In this document: in pieces, positions 52,432 through 60,237 of the stretch | How positions within the stretch are numbered: the first letter of the stretch is position 1 | How the letters are laid out: every line of letters begins with the position of its first letter | Assembly (NCBI RefSeq): GCF_015558675.1 | Contig: NZ_JADMOL010000006.1 | Location: forward strand, 161,634-225,633 | Source of the DNA: Paenibacillus sp. 1001270B_150601_E10 | GTDB lineage: Bacteria; Bacillota; Bacilli; Paenibacillales; Paenibacillaceae | DNA: 64,000 nt | Reading direction: 5' to 3' | Position numbers and translations under genes: made by a program | The notes under the pieces: model-generated | Database searches by the model: none | Told to the model about the DNA's origin: nothing | The model's input: only the letters and a program-made list of their open reading frames with translations

Positions 52432-52841
52432 AATGTGTTTATCATGTCTATTTTGGTTTTTGCTAGCTGAACATTGTCTTTAGGCTGTGCTTCTGGATCT
52501 TCTTCATAGAATTCAGCAAAGTTTTGGCCTTCATACCTTGGGATGATGTGCATATGAAAGTGCGTCAGGTCATCGAATGCCCCTCCATTTTGACATATCG
52601 TTATTCCATCTGGCTTGTACAGCTTTTTTATTGCTTTTGTAATCAGCTTGGACGCTTTCATTAACGAATCTGTAGTTTCATTGCAAAGATCATCCACGTA
52701 TCTTGCATGATTTTTAGGCAAAATCAGAACATGTCCTTCATTATAGGGGTTATGGTCTAAGAAGCAGCATACATGATTGTCTTCCCATACGACATGCACG
52801 CTTAATTTTTGATTTGCTAAGCTACAACCTAAACACTCCAT
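52416..52841 (-). CDS. HIT family nucleotide hydrolase/transferase
   Basis: A 141-residue protein with the histidine triad HFHMHIIPRYE (catalytic His in the second position of the triad), the opening CLGCSLANQKLSVHVVWEDN with two Cys pairs that may bind zinc, and FLDHNPYNEGHVLILPKNHA, a standard HIT strand. The family hydrolyses nucleoside phosphoramidates or dinucleotides. GGAGGCGATGAG precedes the ATG. Monocistronic, with a terminator overlapping its end. Confidence 0.95.
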   Translation of the reverse strand: MECLGCSLANQKLSVHVVWEDNHVCCFLDHNPYNEGHVLILPKNHARYVDDLCNETTDSLMKASKLITKAIKKLYKPDGITICQNGGAFDDLTHFHMHIIPRYEGQNFAEFYEEDPEAQPKDNVQLAKTKIDMINTLKVLD

Positions 52842-53019
52842 CTCATCGCCTCCTATTGATGTAACGACTCTTCACAAGTAAAAATATTCGCCAAGCCTAT
52901 GAGCGTATCTACCAGCTTGGCGTTATCTTTAAGACCATTATTAAGCTTTTATCTGGTCATTGAAAATACAGCAGCTGACGTCAAATATATTGCTGTTTGT
53001 CAGACTGTATTTCGCTATC

Positions 53020-53787
53020 TCACACCCGCTTCTTATACGCTCTCATCGCATACATATATGCCACTAACATGATTCCAATACACCATGCAAGAGCAGCCCA
53101 TATATCATTGCCCACCGATTGGCCTGACAGCAGCGCACGGATCGCCTCCACGATCGAGGTTACTGGCTGGTTTTCTGCAAAGGCGCGAACGACAGTCGGC
53201 ATCGACTCGGTCGGCACAAACGCCGAGCTGATAAACGGCAGGAAGATAATTGGGTAGGAAAAGGCGCTTGCGCCATCCACTGTTTTGGCGGAGAGTCCGG
53301 CGATCGCCGCTACCCAAGTCAATGCCAGCGTAAACAGCATGAGTATACCTGCTACCGCAAGCCATGGCAGAATTCCCGCCGATGAACGAAAGCCCATAAC
53401 AAGCGCTGCGAGAATGATGACGACGACCGATATGGCGTTGGATACCAGCGAGGTCAGCACATGCCCCCACAGCACAGAAGAGCGTGAAATCGGCATGGTG
53501 TGAAACCGCTCCAATATGCCCCGCTGCACATCGGTAAACAGGCGGTAAGCCGTATAAGAAACACCGCTAGCAATCGCAATAAGAAGTATGCCAGGCAATA
53601 GATAATTCACATAGTTATCCGTTCCAGTTTGAATGGCACCGCCCAACACATAGACGAACAGCAGCATCATCGCGATCGGCATGATGGTAACCGTGACTAT
53701 GGTGTCCATACTGCGGGTAATATGGCGCATGGAGCGCCCGAGCATTACACTCATATCGCTAAAAAAGTGTTTCTTTACCGCCTCCAT
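53020..53787 (-). CDS. ABC-2 type transporter permease (DrrB-like)
   Basis: A 255-residue permease with six helices (TVTIMPIAMMLLFVYVLGGA, YLLPGILLIAIASGVSYTAY, AISVVVIILAALVMGFRSSA, WLAVAGILMLFTLALTWVAA). The conserved loop DVQRGILERFHTMPISRSSV and the late SFIPT-like FISSAFVPTESMPTVVRAFA match daunorubicin-exporter permeases. Its start directly follows the TAG of the ATPase gene. It would form the membrane half of a drug or lipid exporter. GC-richer than the surroundings, like the next three genes. Confidence 0.94.
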   Translation of the reverse strand: MEAVKKHFFSDMSVMLGRSMRHITRSMDTIVTVTIMPIAMMLLFVYVLGGAIQTGTDNYVNYLLPGILLIAIASGVSYTAYRLFTDVQRGILERFHTMPISRSSVLWGHVLTSLVSNAISVVVIILAALVMGFRSSAGILPWLAVAGILMLFTLALTWVAAIAGLSAKTVDGASAFSYPIIFLPFISSAFVPTESMPTVVRAFAENQPVTSIVEAIRALLSGQSVGNDIWAALAWCIGIMLVAYMYAMRAYKKRV

Positions 53788-54549
53788 CTAAATGGCCTCC
53801 TTCTTGCCGACGATTGCGAGGAATATTTCCTCTAACGACGGTTGTTTTTCAACATACTCCATCTTCGCTTGCGGGAACAGCTTTTTCAACTCTTTAAGCG
53901 TGCCGTTAGCGATAATCCTGCCTTCGTGTAGAATGGCAATTCGGTCGGCAAGCTGCTCAGCCTCCTCCAAATACTGCGTGGTAAGAAATATCGTCGTACC
54001 ACCAGCGGCAAGTTCCTGGACAATCTTCCAAACCTCAATACGCGACTCGGGATCAAGCCCAGTAGTCGGCTCGTCGAGGAAAATAATATGCGGATTCCCC
54101 ACAAGGCTCAAGGCGATGTCGAGCCTGCGGCGCATACCACCCGAATACGTAGACGCCTTCCGGTCGGCGGCTTCCGTCAGGCCGAAGCGTTTAAGCATGT
54201 TATCGGCAACCTGACGCGGGTTTTCGAGGTATCGCAGTTTGGCAATCATGATCAGATTTTCTCGTCCTGTCAATATTTCGTCCACGGCGGCAAATTGTCC
54301 GGTAAGACTGATTGCCTGTCGCACATGGTCGGGCTTGGTTGAAACGTCGAATCCATTTACGGTAACGGTTCCGTGGTCTGGTCTTAGCAGTGTAGTGAGG
54401 ATTCTGACAATCGTTGTCTTGCCTGCTCCGTTGGAGCCGAGCAGGGCAAATATACTACCCTTTTCCACCTCGAAATCAACTCCCTTTAGGACTTCATGCT
54501 GCTTGTAAGACTTTTGAAGACCTATGACTTTAATGGAGTTATTTTGCAT
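53788..54549 (-). CDS. ABC transporter ATPase (DrrA-like daunorubicin-resistance type)
   Basis: A 253-residue ATPase. Walker A FALLGSNGAGKTTIVRILTT, Q-loop AISLTGQFAAVDEILTGREN, signature YSGGMRRRLDIALSLVGNP, Walker B HIIFLDEPTTGLDPESRIEV and switch His replaced in TTIFLTTQYLEEAEQLADRI (Gln in place of His, usual for DrrA). The C-terminal extension (FPQAKMEYVEKQPSLEEIFL) is the Drr-type tail. It drives the permease encoded just downstream. GGAGGGGG precedes the ATG. Confidence 0.95.
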   Translation of the reverse strand: MQNNSIKVIGLQKSYKQHEVLKGVDFEVEKGSIFALLGSNGAGKTTIVRILTTLLRPDHGTVTVNGFDVSTKPDHVRQAISLTGQFAAVDEILTGRENLIMIAKLRYLENPRQVADNMLKRFGLTEAADRKASTYSGGMRRRLDIALSLVGNPHIIFLDEPTTGLDPESRIEVWKIVQELAAGGTTIFLTTQYLEEAEQLADRIAILHEGRIIANGTLKELKKLFPQAKMEYVEKQPSLEEIFLAIVGKKEAI

Positions 54550-54561
54550 ATATCCCCCTCC

Positions 54562-55428
54562 TTATCGAACTATAACCTTAGACAAATCGGCTCCCATGCC
54601 TTTAAGCCCAGCATAAGTCAGCTTATCCATGACTGCGTCGTCAAAGCAGATGGTTTTGATGGTACGGTAATACTTATTGGTCAGCGAAAAAAACGCCTGG
54701 AACGACACATTCTTAAGTGTAGCACCTCTAAACGAAACTTCGTTTAATGCTGATTTGTCAAACTTAACGCCGTTAAAGGTTTGCCCGTCAAGACGAAGCC
54801 CGCTTAGGTCGGAATATTTGAATACTACGCCGTCAAAGATACAGCCTTCAAAGATTGTTTTTCTAAGGTCGATCTTGGTTAGCGTGACGTCGGTCAGTTT
54901 TACGTCTGTAAATTTCGCTCCTTCTAGCCCCGTAATGTTGAAGTTGGTGCGTACAAGGATCGATTTATTGAAGCTCGCATCCGAAAGGTCTAGAGTGGAC
55001 AGGGTGCAGTCAGTCAGATTCGCGCCGTCAAACTTGGCTTCACGTATGTCGCTGCTCTTAAACGAACTGCCAGTCAAGTCTGCGCCCGTAAAGTCGGAAG
55101 CGCGTAGCGCACTTGAGGTGAAGTTTCCTTTATGCGCAATAACGCCCGCAAAGTCGCTCTGCGTTAGGTTGCTCGCGCCAAAGTTTATCAGCACCTGCCG
55201 CTCCAGAGAACGAGAGAGGTTAGCAACCTCCAGTATCGTTTCCTCGATGTCGCCAATGCTCTCAATGGTCAACTGAAATGCTTGTTCATCATCCTTGCCT
55301 TCGGCTTTGAGCTCACGGAACCGCTCCTGCAAATCAGTGAGCAGATCCGTCTTTAATTCTGTGACGCTTTTTACCCCATCGTATGGTGCGAAAACACCGT
55401 TCAAATAGTTGTTCAATTTCTCATTCAT
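54562..55428 (-). CDS. Permease-prefix-type domain fused to pentapeptide repeats
   Basis: A 288-residue protein. The first 75 residues (LNNYLNGVFAPYDGVKSVTE, LLTDLQERFRELKAEGKDDE, FQLTIESIGDIEETILEV) match the soluble permease-prefix/HAAS-type domain found next to PadR regulators, usually joined to membrane segments. The rest is about 150 residues of pentapeptide repeats (DFTGADLTGSSFKSSDIREA, ANLTDCTLSTLDLSDASFNK), a right-handed beta-helix. The union of the two is unusual. It lies between padR and the exporter ATPase (14- and 12-bp gaps) and may tie the regulator or exporter to a sensor function. Confidence 0.9.
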   Translation of the reverse strand: MNEKLNNYLNGVFAPYDGVKSVTELKTDLLTDLQERFRELKAEGKDDEQAFQLTIESIGDIEETILEVANLSRSLERQVLINFGASNLTQSDFAGVIAHKGNFTSSALRASDFTGADLTGSSFKSSDIREAKFDGANLTDCTLSTLDLSDASFNKSILVRTNFNITGLEGAKFTDVKLTDVTLTKIDLRKTIFEGCIFDGVVFKYSDLSGLRLDGQTFNGVKFDKSALNEVSFRGATLKNVSFQAFFSLTNKYYRTIKTICFDDAVMDKLTYAGLKGMGADLSKVIVR

Positions 55429-55442
55429 AGCATCAAACCTCC

Positions 55443-55772
55443 CTATAATAAGTTTTCAAGCACTCGCTTTGCGTACTCCCAATTGCTTTTGTTCCTGTCG
55501 TAAGAAGCTTTGCCTTTTTCGGTAATCTTAAAATATTTTCGTCGTCCACCCTGAGATTCGTCGCCCCAATACCACTCGATATCACCTTCTGCCTCAAGCC
55601 GCCGGACGCTGGAATACATTGTGGCTTCCTTCAATTCATATTCACCGCCCGAGCGCTCAGCAATCAGCTTAACAATTTCATAACCGTAGCGGTCAGCTTC
55701 GGATAAGAGTCGTAAAATCATCGTGTCGGTATGGCCGCGCAGCAGGTCGGATGTAATTTTGTTCTCGCTCAT
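55443..55772 (-). CDS. PadR-family transcriptional regulator
   Basis: A 109-residue winged-helix repressor: LLRGHTDTMILRLLSEADRY begins the wHTH, KEATMYSSVRRLEAEGDIEW is the recognition region and WGDESQGGRRKYFKITEKGK the wing; the C-terminal helix YDRNKSNWEYAKRVLENLL mediates dimerisation. ATG at 55772 with GGGGTGAT upstream. It starts the exporter operon and probably represses it through the palindrome over its own promoter, being released by a ligand or drug. Confidence 0.95.
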   Translation of the reverse strand: MSENKITSDLLRGHTDTMILRLLSEADRYGYEIVKLIAERSGGEYELKEATMYSSVRRLEAEGDIEWYWGDESQGGRRKYFKITEKGKASYDRNKSNWEYAKRVLENLL

Positions 55773-55791
55773 ATCATCACCCCGCAATTGT

Positions 55792-55820
55792 ATAGTACGA
55801 CATAGTACTATGGCTGTCAA
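55792..55820 (-). promoter_or_regulatory. SigA promoter overlapped by PadR-type operator
   Basis: On the minus strand TTGACA (55815-55820), 17-bp spacer, TACTAT (55792-55797) is a near-consensus promoter. An inverted repeat, ATAGTA-N8-TACTAT (55792-55811), covers the spacer and -10, like the N8-spaced operators of PadR proteins such as LmrR. It should drive the PadR-exporter operon with autorepression. Confidence 0.85.
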
Positions 55821-55946
55821 AGTAATACTTTCGTTATAATACCTCGTTCGATAAATATATTATTCGTATTCGTAAGGTCATCTATTATCAAGACCCATAA
55901 CTTGAGACCGTTTTCTTCCACTCCATTTAATCAAAAACGATAAAAA

Positions 55947-55976
55947 AGACCAGCCTTCCTAGAAGAAAGCTGGCCT
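55947..55976 (-). terminator. Terminator of the deaminase-like gene
   Basis: On the minus strand AGGCCAGC pairs with GCTGGTCT over a 14-base AG/TC-rich loop and runs into TTTTTTATCG. Confidence 0.85.
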
Positions 55977-56030
55977 CATAGATTGATTTCCCTTTTATAC
56001 AAAAAAGCCACAAGTTAGTATGACCTTAGA

Positions 56031-57257
56031 TCAAAATGATAAGGAACCGGCCGCTAAATTTCCTTGATAGAATACAGCCGCTCTAGGACTGCGTCTTGCT
56101 ACCGCTTCAGCTGCACAGCTTGCTTCGACAAGAACCATGCTTGCTTCTGCTCCAACATACGGCCACACTTGCTCGCCTTCAGCATTTAAAGGTGTCACTC
56201 CGCCTGTAATCACACCAAGTGTTTGCGATAACTGGTATTCCTGACTGCGTCCATATAGTTCCGCATAGCGCTGTGCCTTTTCCAAATTGTCGCCCATTCC
56301 AAAAGGAGACCAGTGATCAATGATGCTGTCATTGCCAAGACCGACATGAACCCCCATCTGCCGAAGGGTTGGCAGCGGCATATGCAGTCTGCCGATTGGA
56401 ACCGTGGAAGCAATATCAATTTGCATAGCAGCATATTGGCTGGCTAGTTCCTTAACCTCCTGGAAGTCAGACGCAGCGAAAGCGAAGGCATGGCTAACGG
56501 TAACTCTGCCATTCCAGCCAGCATCCTCCGTTAACTTTGCAAGCAAGGATAGTGTCTCAATGCCTGATGGACCTGACTCATGAACGTGGATATCGATATT
56601 CGCATTTTCCTCTACCGCAATTTCCATTAAGGCATTCAGCGATCTTTCACGATCCCCATCCACTACTGCTGGATCCACGGAACCAATATGAGTAGCTCCG
56701 TTACGGACAGCCTCTCTTACCAATTGCTCGGACTTAGAGCGAAGCAGCCCATGCTGGGTAAAGGCAACGAGCTCTGCGTCAATTTTATGGTGATACTGTT
56801 CCAACGCGCGCTTCACGGCTTCCAAACCTTTAAGTCCACTGACAGGATCAATATTCACGTGCCCTCTTACATACGTTGAGCCATGACCAATGATGAGATC
56901 AAGCAGCTTGGAAGCCCGTTCCTCTGCAACAGGGAACAATTCCGGCAGCAATCTCTCCTCTTGCTCAATCCGCTCAAAAATAGACGCGGTTGGACGTACA
57001 GCTTGCCACGGCCCGCCATAATAGGTTTTGTCCAAGTGCAGATGAGACTCTCGGAAAGATGGCAACAGCAGTCTTTGTTTCACGTCATGCTTAGGGAGCT
57101 CGTCCTGGATCTGATCATGTGCGGGCACAATCTCTGCAAGCTTTCCTCCATCAATGCGGATATGTACCAATCTTGTACGCGTGCCGATAACTTGATCCTG
57201 CTCTCGCTCGTATCCGCTTTCCAATCTAACGTTTGTTAACCAATAGGCTGATGTCAT
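56031..57257 (-). CDS. Amidohydrolase, cytosine deaminase-like
   Basis: About 408 residues of the cytosine deaminase branch of amidohydrolases. Metal and catalytic motifs are LLLPSFRESHLHLDKTYYGG (HxHxDK), ELVAFTQHGLLRSK, NIDIHVHESGPSGIETLSLL, RVTVSHAFAFA and GLGNDSIIDHWSPFGMGDNL (catalytic Asp). The reaction would be hydrolytic deamination of a pyrimidine or related ring; isoguanine or other targets are possible. ATG at 57257 with AAGAGGATGA upstream. Monocistronic, with a terminator at 55947. Confidence 0.92.
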   Translation of the reverse strand: MTSAYWLTNVRLESGYEREQDQVIGTRTRLVHIRIDGGKLAEIVPAHDQIQDELPKHDVKQRLLLPSFRESHLHLDKTYYGGPWQAVRPTASIFERIEQEERLLPELFPVAEERASKLLDLIIGHGSTYVRGHVNIDPVSGLKGLEAVKRALEQYHHKIDAELVAFTQHGLLRSKSEQLVREAVRNGATHIGSVDPAVVDGDRERSLNALMEIAVEENANIDIHVHESGPSGIETLSLLAKLTEDAGWNGRVTVSHAFAFAASDFQEVKELASQYAAMQIDIASTVPIGRLHMPLPTLRQMGVHVGLGNDSIIDHWSPFGMGDNLEKAQRYAELYGRSQEYQLSQTLGVITGGVTPLNAEGEQVWPYVGAEASMVLVEASCAAEAVARRSPRAAVFYQGNLAAGSLSF

Positions 57258-57321
57258 TCTAATCATCCTCTTCCCCATTATGTTTGTTCAGTAGCATGAT
57301 ATAACGTTTATACCAATGCTG

Positions 57322-57918
57322 TTATCGGTCACGTTCTGCTTGCTCCAATAATGCTGCAATCTGATCGAATCCCATCTTCTTTGCATGCATAATGGGCGTT
57401 ATCCCATCTTTATCGCTTATATTCGGATCTGCTCCATATGCAAGCAGGAGCTTAACAATCGCCTGATGCTTTACTCCTCCGTTTCCGAGAATAACAGCCT
57501 CCATCAGTGCAGTCCAATGCAGGTTATTAATATGATTGACATCGATACCGGAGTGCGCAAGCAATTCCTGTACAACTTCAACATGTCCGCGTTCTGCGGC
57601 AGGAATAAGCGCGCTTCCTCCATATCGGTTTGTTAAAGTGGGGTCCGCACCCGCTTCTATCGCAAGCTTTACAATATCCAGAAGGCCTTCTGCTCCTGCA
57701 TATAGGAGAACATTATTCAGATTGTGATCGCGAATATTAATGTCCGCACCTTTCTGAATCAGTACCTTAACCATGTCAACCTGATGGTGATAAGTTGCAG
57801 TCATAACGGCTGTTCGTCCATACCCGTCCGTTGCGTTGATGTTTGCGCCATCCTCCAGCAACGATAGAACTTTATCCTTATCTCCTTGCCCAGCTGAGAT
57901 GATTAATTGATCGTTCAT
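57322..57918 (-). CDS. Ankyrin-repeat protein
   Basis: A 198-residue protein made almost wholly of five ankyrin repeats: KDKVLSLLEDGANINATDGY, GRTAVMTATYHHQVDMVKVL, IQKGADINIRDHNLNNVLLY, AGADPTLTNRYGGSALIPAA and ADPNISDKDGITPIMHAKKM. Such proteins serve as binding scaffolds; its partner is unknown. ATG at 57918 with GGAAGGTGGAG upstream. It diverges from the LysR gene. Intact, unlike the ankyrin gene at 4527. Confidence 0.93.
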   Translation of the reverse strand: MNDQLIISAGQGDKDKVLSLLEDGANINATDGYGRTAVMTATYHHQVDMVKVLIQKGADINIRDHNLNNVLLYAGAEGLLDIVKLAIEAGADPTLTNRYGGSALIPAAERGHVEVVQELLAHSGIDVNHINNLHWTALMEAVILGNGGVKHQAIVKLLLAYGADPNISDKDGITPIMHAKKMGFDQIAALLEQAERDR

Positions 57919-58152
57919 CTTCTCCACCTTCCTCTCCCTCGTCCCAAGTCTTATCAATGAGCTCCTTAAAGAGCTAGAAGCAGATTGACAAGTTGTCAAC
58001 AATCGTACATCAAGAATTCGGAGTGCTCGTGTTTTGGATCATACTCATTTGTCGTCCTATAAAAATATGCTACCATGAAGTATAGCTAACGAAAAATATA
58101 TAAATCATTCGTTTTACTAAGGTTTTTCATATAGTAAGGAGCGATATCGACG

Positions 58153-59040
58153 ATGGACATGAGACAGCTGCGTTATTTTATTACAATTGTCGAGGAAGGA
58201 AATATTTCAGCTGCTGCCAAGAAGCTTCATCTCTCTCAACCCCCATTAAGTCAGCAGTTAAAAGCGATGGAGCTGGAGCTTGGAGCAAGGTTGGTGGAGC
58301 GCAGCGGAAAGCGTTTGGAGGTAACGGAAGCTGGGAGAACGCTATATCAGTATGCACTGCAAATGTTGCAGCTGATGGAAGAAGCCAAACTGGAAGTTCA
58401 GGAAGTGGGCAACGGGACTAACGGCCGATTAACGCTTGGCGTCAATACGTTCTCCGTTACCGAACTGCCTGACCTGCTTCAACGATTCAAAGCGCAATAC
58501 CCCAAAGTCACGTATCATATCCAGCAAAATGAGTCGTCGCATCTATGCAAGTTAGTGCGAGATCGTGTCGTGGAGTTGGCAGTCATCCGTATGCCGCTCG
58601 ATTTAGAGGATTTTTCAGTACTGCACCTTTATAATGAACCTTTCTATTTCATTACATCCAGTCAAGAGGATCTATACACAGAAGAAGTGTCTCTTTCTGA
58701 CATTCAAAGCTGTCCTCTGCTACTGCCAAGCACGCAAGGATTAGGGGTACATTATTTAATTCTGGAGGCGTTCTCCAAATGCCATCTAGAGCCGAACATC
58801 ATTGGTGAATGCTCAGATATTTCGCTGCTTATGGACTTTGTCACATCCGGGTTCTGTGCATCGATTGTCCCAGAGACACTGCTAAAAAGGCATGAAGGCT
58901 ATGCGATCCAAGCGCATCTTATTACCAGTCCAACAGAGATGTCAGCGCCGGTTGGTCTTATCTGGCTCAAGCATCATCGTTTATCCAGCACGGCTCAGAA
59001 CTTTATTCAGATGTTTGAACAGGAAGTTCTTCACTCGTAA
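58153..59040 (+). CDS. LysR-family transcriptional regulator
   Basis: A 295-residue regulator: N-terminal winged helix MDMRQLRYFITIVEEGNISA and AAKKLHLSQPPLSQQLKAME (recognition helix), then a LysR co-inducer domain (LTLGVNTFSVTELPDLLQRF, PLLLPSTQGLGVHYLILEAF). AAGGAGCGAT precedes the ATG. It lies divergent to the ankyrin gene and not beside an obvious metabolic operon; the target is open. Confidence 0.95.
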   Translation: MDMRQLRYFITIVEEGNISAAAKKLHLSQPPLSQQLKAMELELGARLVERSGKRLEVTEAGRTLYQYALQMLQLMEEAKLEVQEVGNGTNGRLTLGVNTFSVTELPDLLQRFKAQYPKVTYHIQQNESSHLCKLVRDRVVELAVIRMPLDLEDFSVLHLYNEPFYFITSSQEDLYTEEVSLSDIQSCPLLLPSTQGLGVHYLILEAFSKCHLEPNIIGECSDISLLMDFVTSGFCASIVPETLLKRHEGYAIQAHLITSPTEMSAPVGLIWLKHHRLSSTAQNFIQMFEQEVLHS

Positions 59041-59085
59041 GTGCAACTTAAAAAGGATTGATTTAACATCAGATTTATCGAAAAA

Positions 59086-59147
59086 ATCCCCTTTGAAGTC
59101 AACCGCATATCATCTGAGAATGATTATGCCATTAACTCAAAGGGGAT
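59086..59147. terminator. Long two-tier hairpin between lysR and lacI genes
   Basis: ATCCCCTTTGA and TCAAAGGGGAT (11 bp) enclose a second stem (GCATATCAT with ATGATTATGC). On the minus strand it is followed by TTTTTTCG, so it terminates the lacI-like gene; it may also serve the lysR gene. Confidence 0.8.
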
Positions 59148-59157
59148 ATTTATTGAT

Positions 59158-60150
59158 CTAATGAATACTTAGCACGTCTTCTGCACTTCTTTTTCTAACA
59201 GATTCTCCTTCAATCAGTGATACGTAGATTCGTTCATTCTCTACTTTATCGCCAGCTACAATCTTAAGCAGCTGCTCGGCTGCTAATGCGCCCCACTTGC
59301 GCTTCGAATAATCAATCGTTGCCAACCGAGGCTGCATATAGCGTGCCAGCTCGATATTGTCAAAACCGATCAGATGAACGTGCTTCCCGATTTGAAGCTC
59401 CGTATCCGATAAGCGATCGCATAAGCCAATCGCCATCTCGTCATTTAAGCAGAATACGCCGACTGGCTCGGAGTACTCCTGAAGGATTTGCTCTGCAGCC
59501 CGCTCTCCTCCGCTTTTCATGAAATCACCAGCGATCTCAATCCATTCAATATGCTCGTTCCGATCTGCAACGAGCTTTACTGCTTTCATGCGCTGTATGG
59601 AATCAAAAGAACCAGACGGGCCTGTTACGATATATATCTTTTTATGTCTCTTATCAACCAAATATTCCGTAGCGAGCGTCGCACCAGCTTTGTTGTCCAG
59701 CAGCACTTGATTGATGTTTGGATGCTTCAGTTCCCGGTCCAGCACGACAATCTTGCTGTTACGGTCTGCATATCGGATGAGCTCCTCGCTTGTAAAGGTT
59801 TGATCGAGGATGACTGCACCGTCGATCATCCGCTCAGGAAGCATTCGATGAGACTGCTTGCCGCTGCATACGATAAGATCATAACCTTGTGCATTGCATA
59901 CTTCCTTCATCCCGCCAAGAAGCTCTCCATAAACATCGCCTTTAAAGTCTGTCAAAAAAGCGCCGATAATTTTAGACTCTCTCTTTTTTAATGATCGTGC
60001 AGCCGCATTAGGAACGTAGTTTAGTTCCTTGGCTACCGCTAATATTTTTGAGCTGGTCTCATCGGTGACTTTGTCGCTTCCATTAAGCGCATAGGAAACG
60101 GTCGATATCGAAACCCCTGCTTTTTTCGCAATGTCCTTAATACTTACCAC
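59158..60150 (-). CDS. LacI-family regulator of the adjacent glucan gene cluster
   Basis: A 330-residue repressor: VSIKDIAKKAGVSISTVSYA is the LacI helix-turn-helix, with the hinge YVPNAAARSLKKRESKIIGA following; the periplasmic-binding fold includes GAVILDQTFTSEELIRYADR, PVGVFCLNDEMAIGLCDRLS and VHLIGFDNIELARYMQPRLA. Start GTG at 60150 with GGAGGGGTGA upstream. It reads out of the same strand as the GH94 phosphorylase and GH3 genes upstream and would sense the sugar they release, probably sophorose or glucose-like. Confidence 0.95.
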   Translation of the reverse strand: MVSIKDIAKKAGVSISTVSYALNGSDKVTDETSSKILAVAKELNYVPNAAARSLKKRESKIIGAFLTDFKGDVYGELLGGMKEVCNAQGYDLIVCSGKQSHRMLPERMIDGAVILDQTFTSEELIRYADRNSKIVVLDRELKHPNINQVLLDNKAGATLATEYLVDKRHKKIYIVTGPSGSFDSIQRMKAVKLVADRNEHIEWIEIAGDFMKSGGERAAEQILQEYSEPVGVFCLNDEMAIGLCDRLSDTELQIGKHVHLIGFDNIELARYMQPRLATIDYSKRKWGALAAEQLLKIVAGDKVENERIYVSLIEGESVRKRSAEDVLSIH

Positions 60151-60237
60151 TCTCTCACCCCTCCGTTTATTAATCTATCATCTATCTTCCATTCACGTAG
60201 GGTAATGCGATAAGACTGATCCTAAGCGGGATCAGGC

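Noticed and set aside
54677-55276. Plus-strand 199-codon open frame opposite the pentapeptide gene
   Set aside because: It mirrors the repetitive codons of the pentapeptide gene and has no ribosome site or family features.
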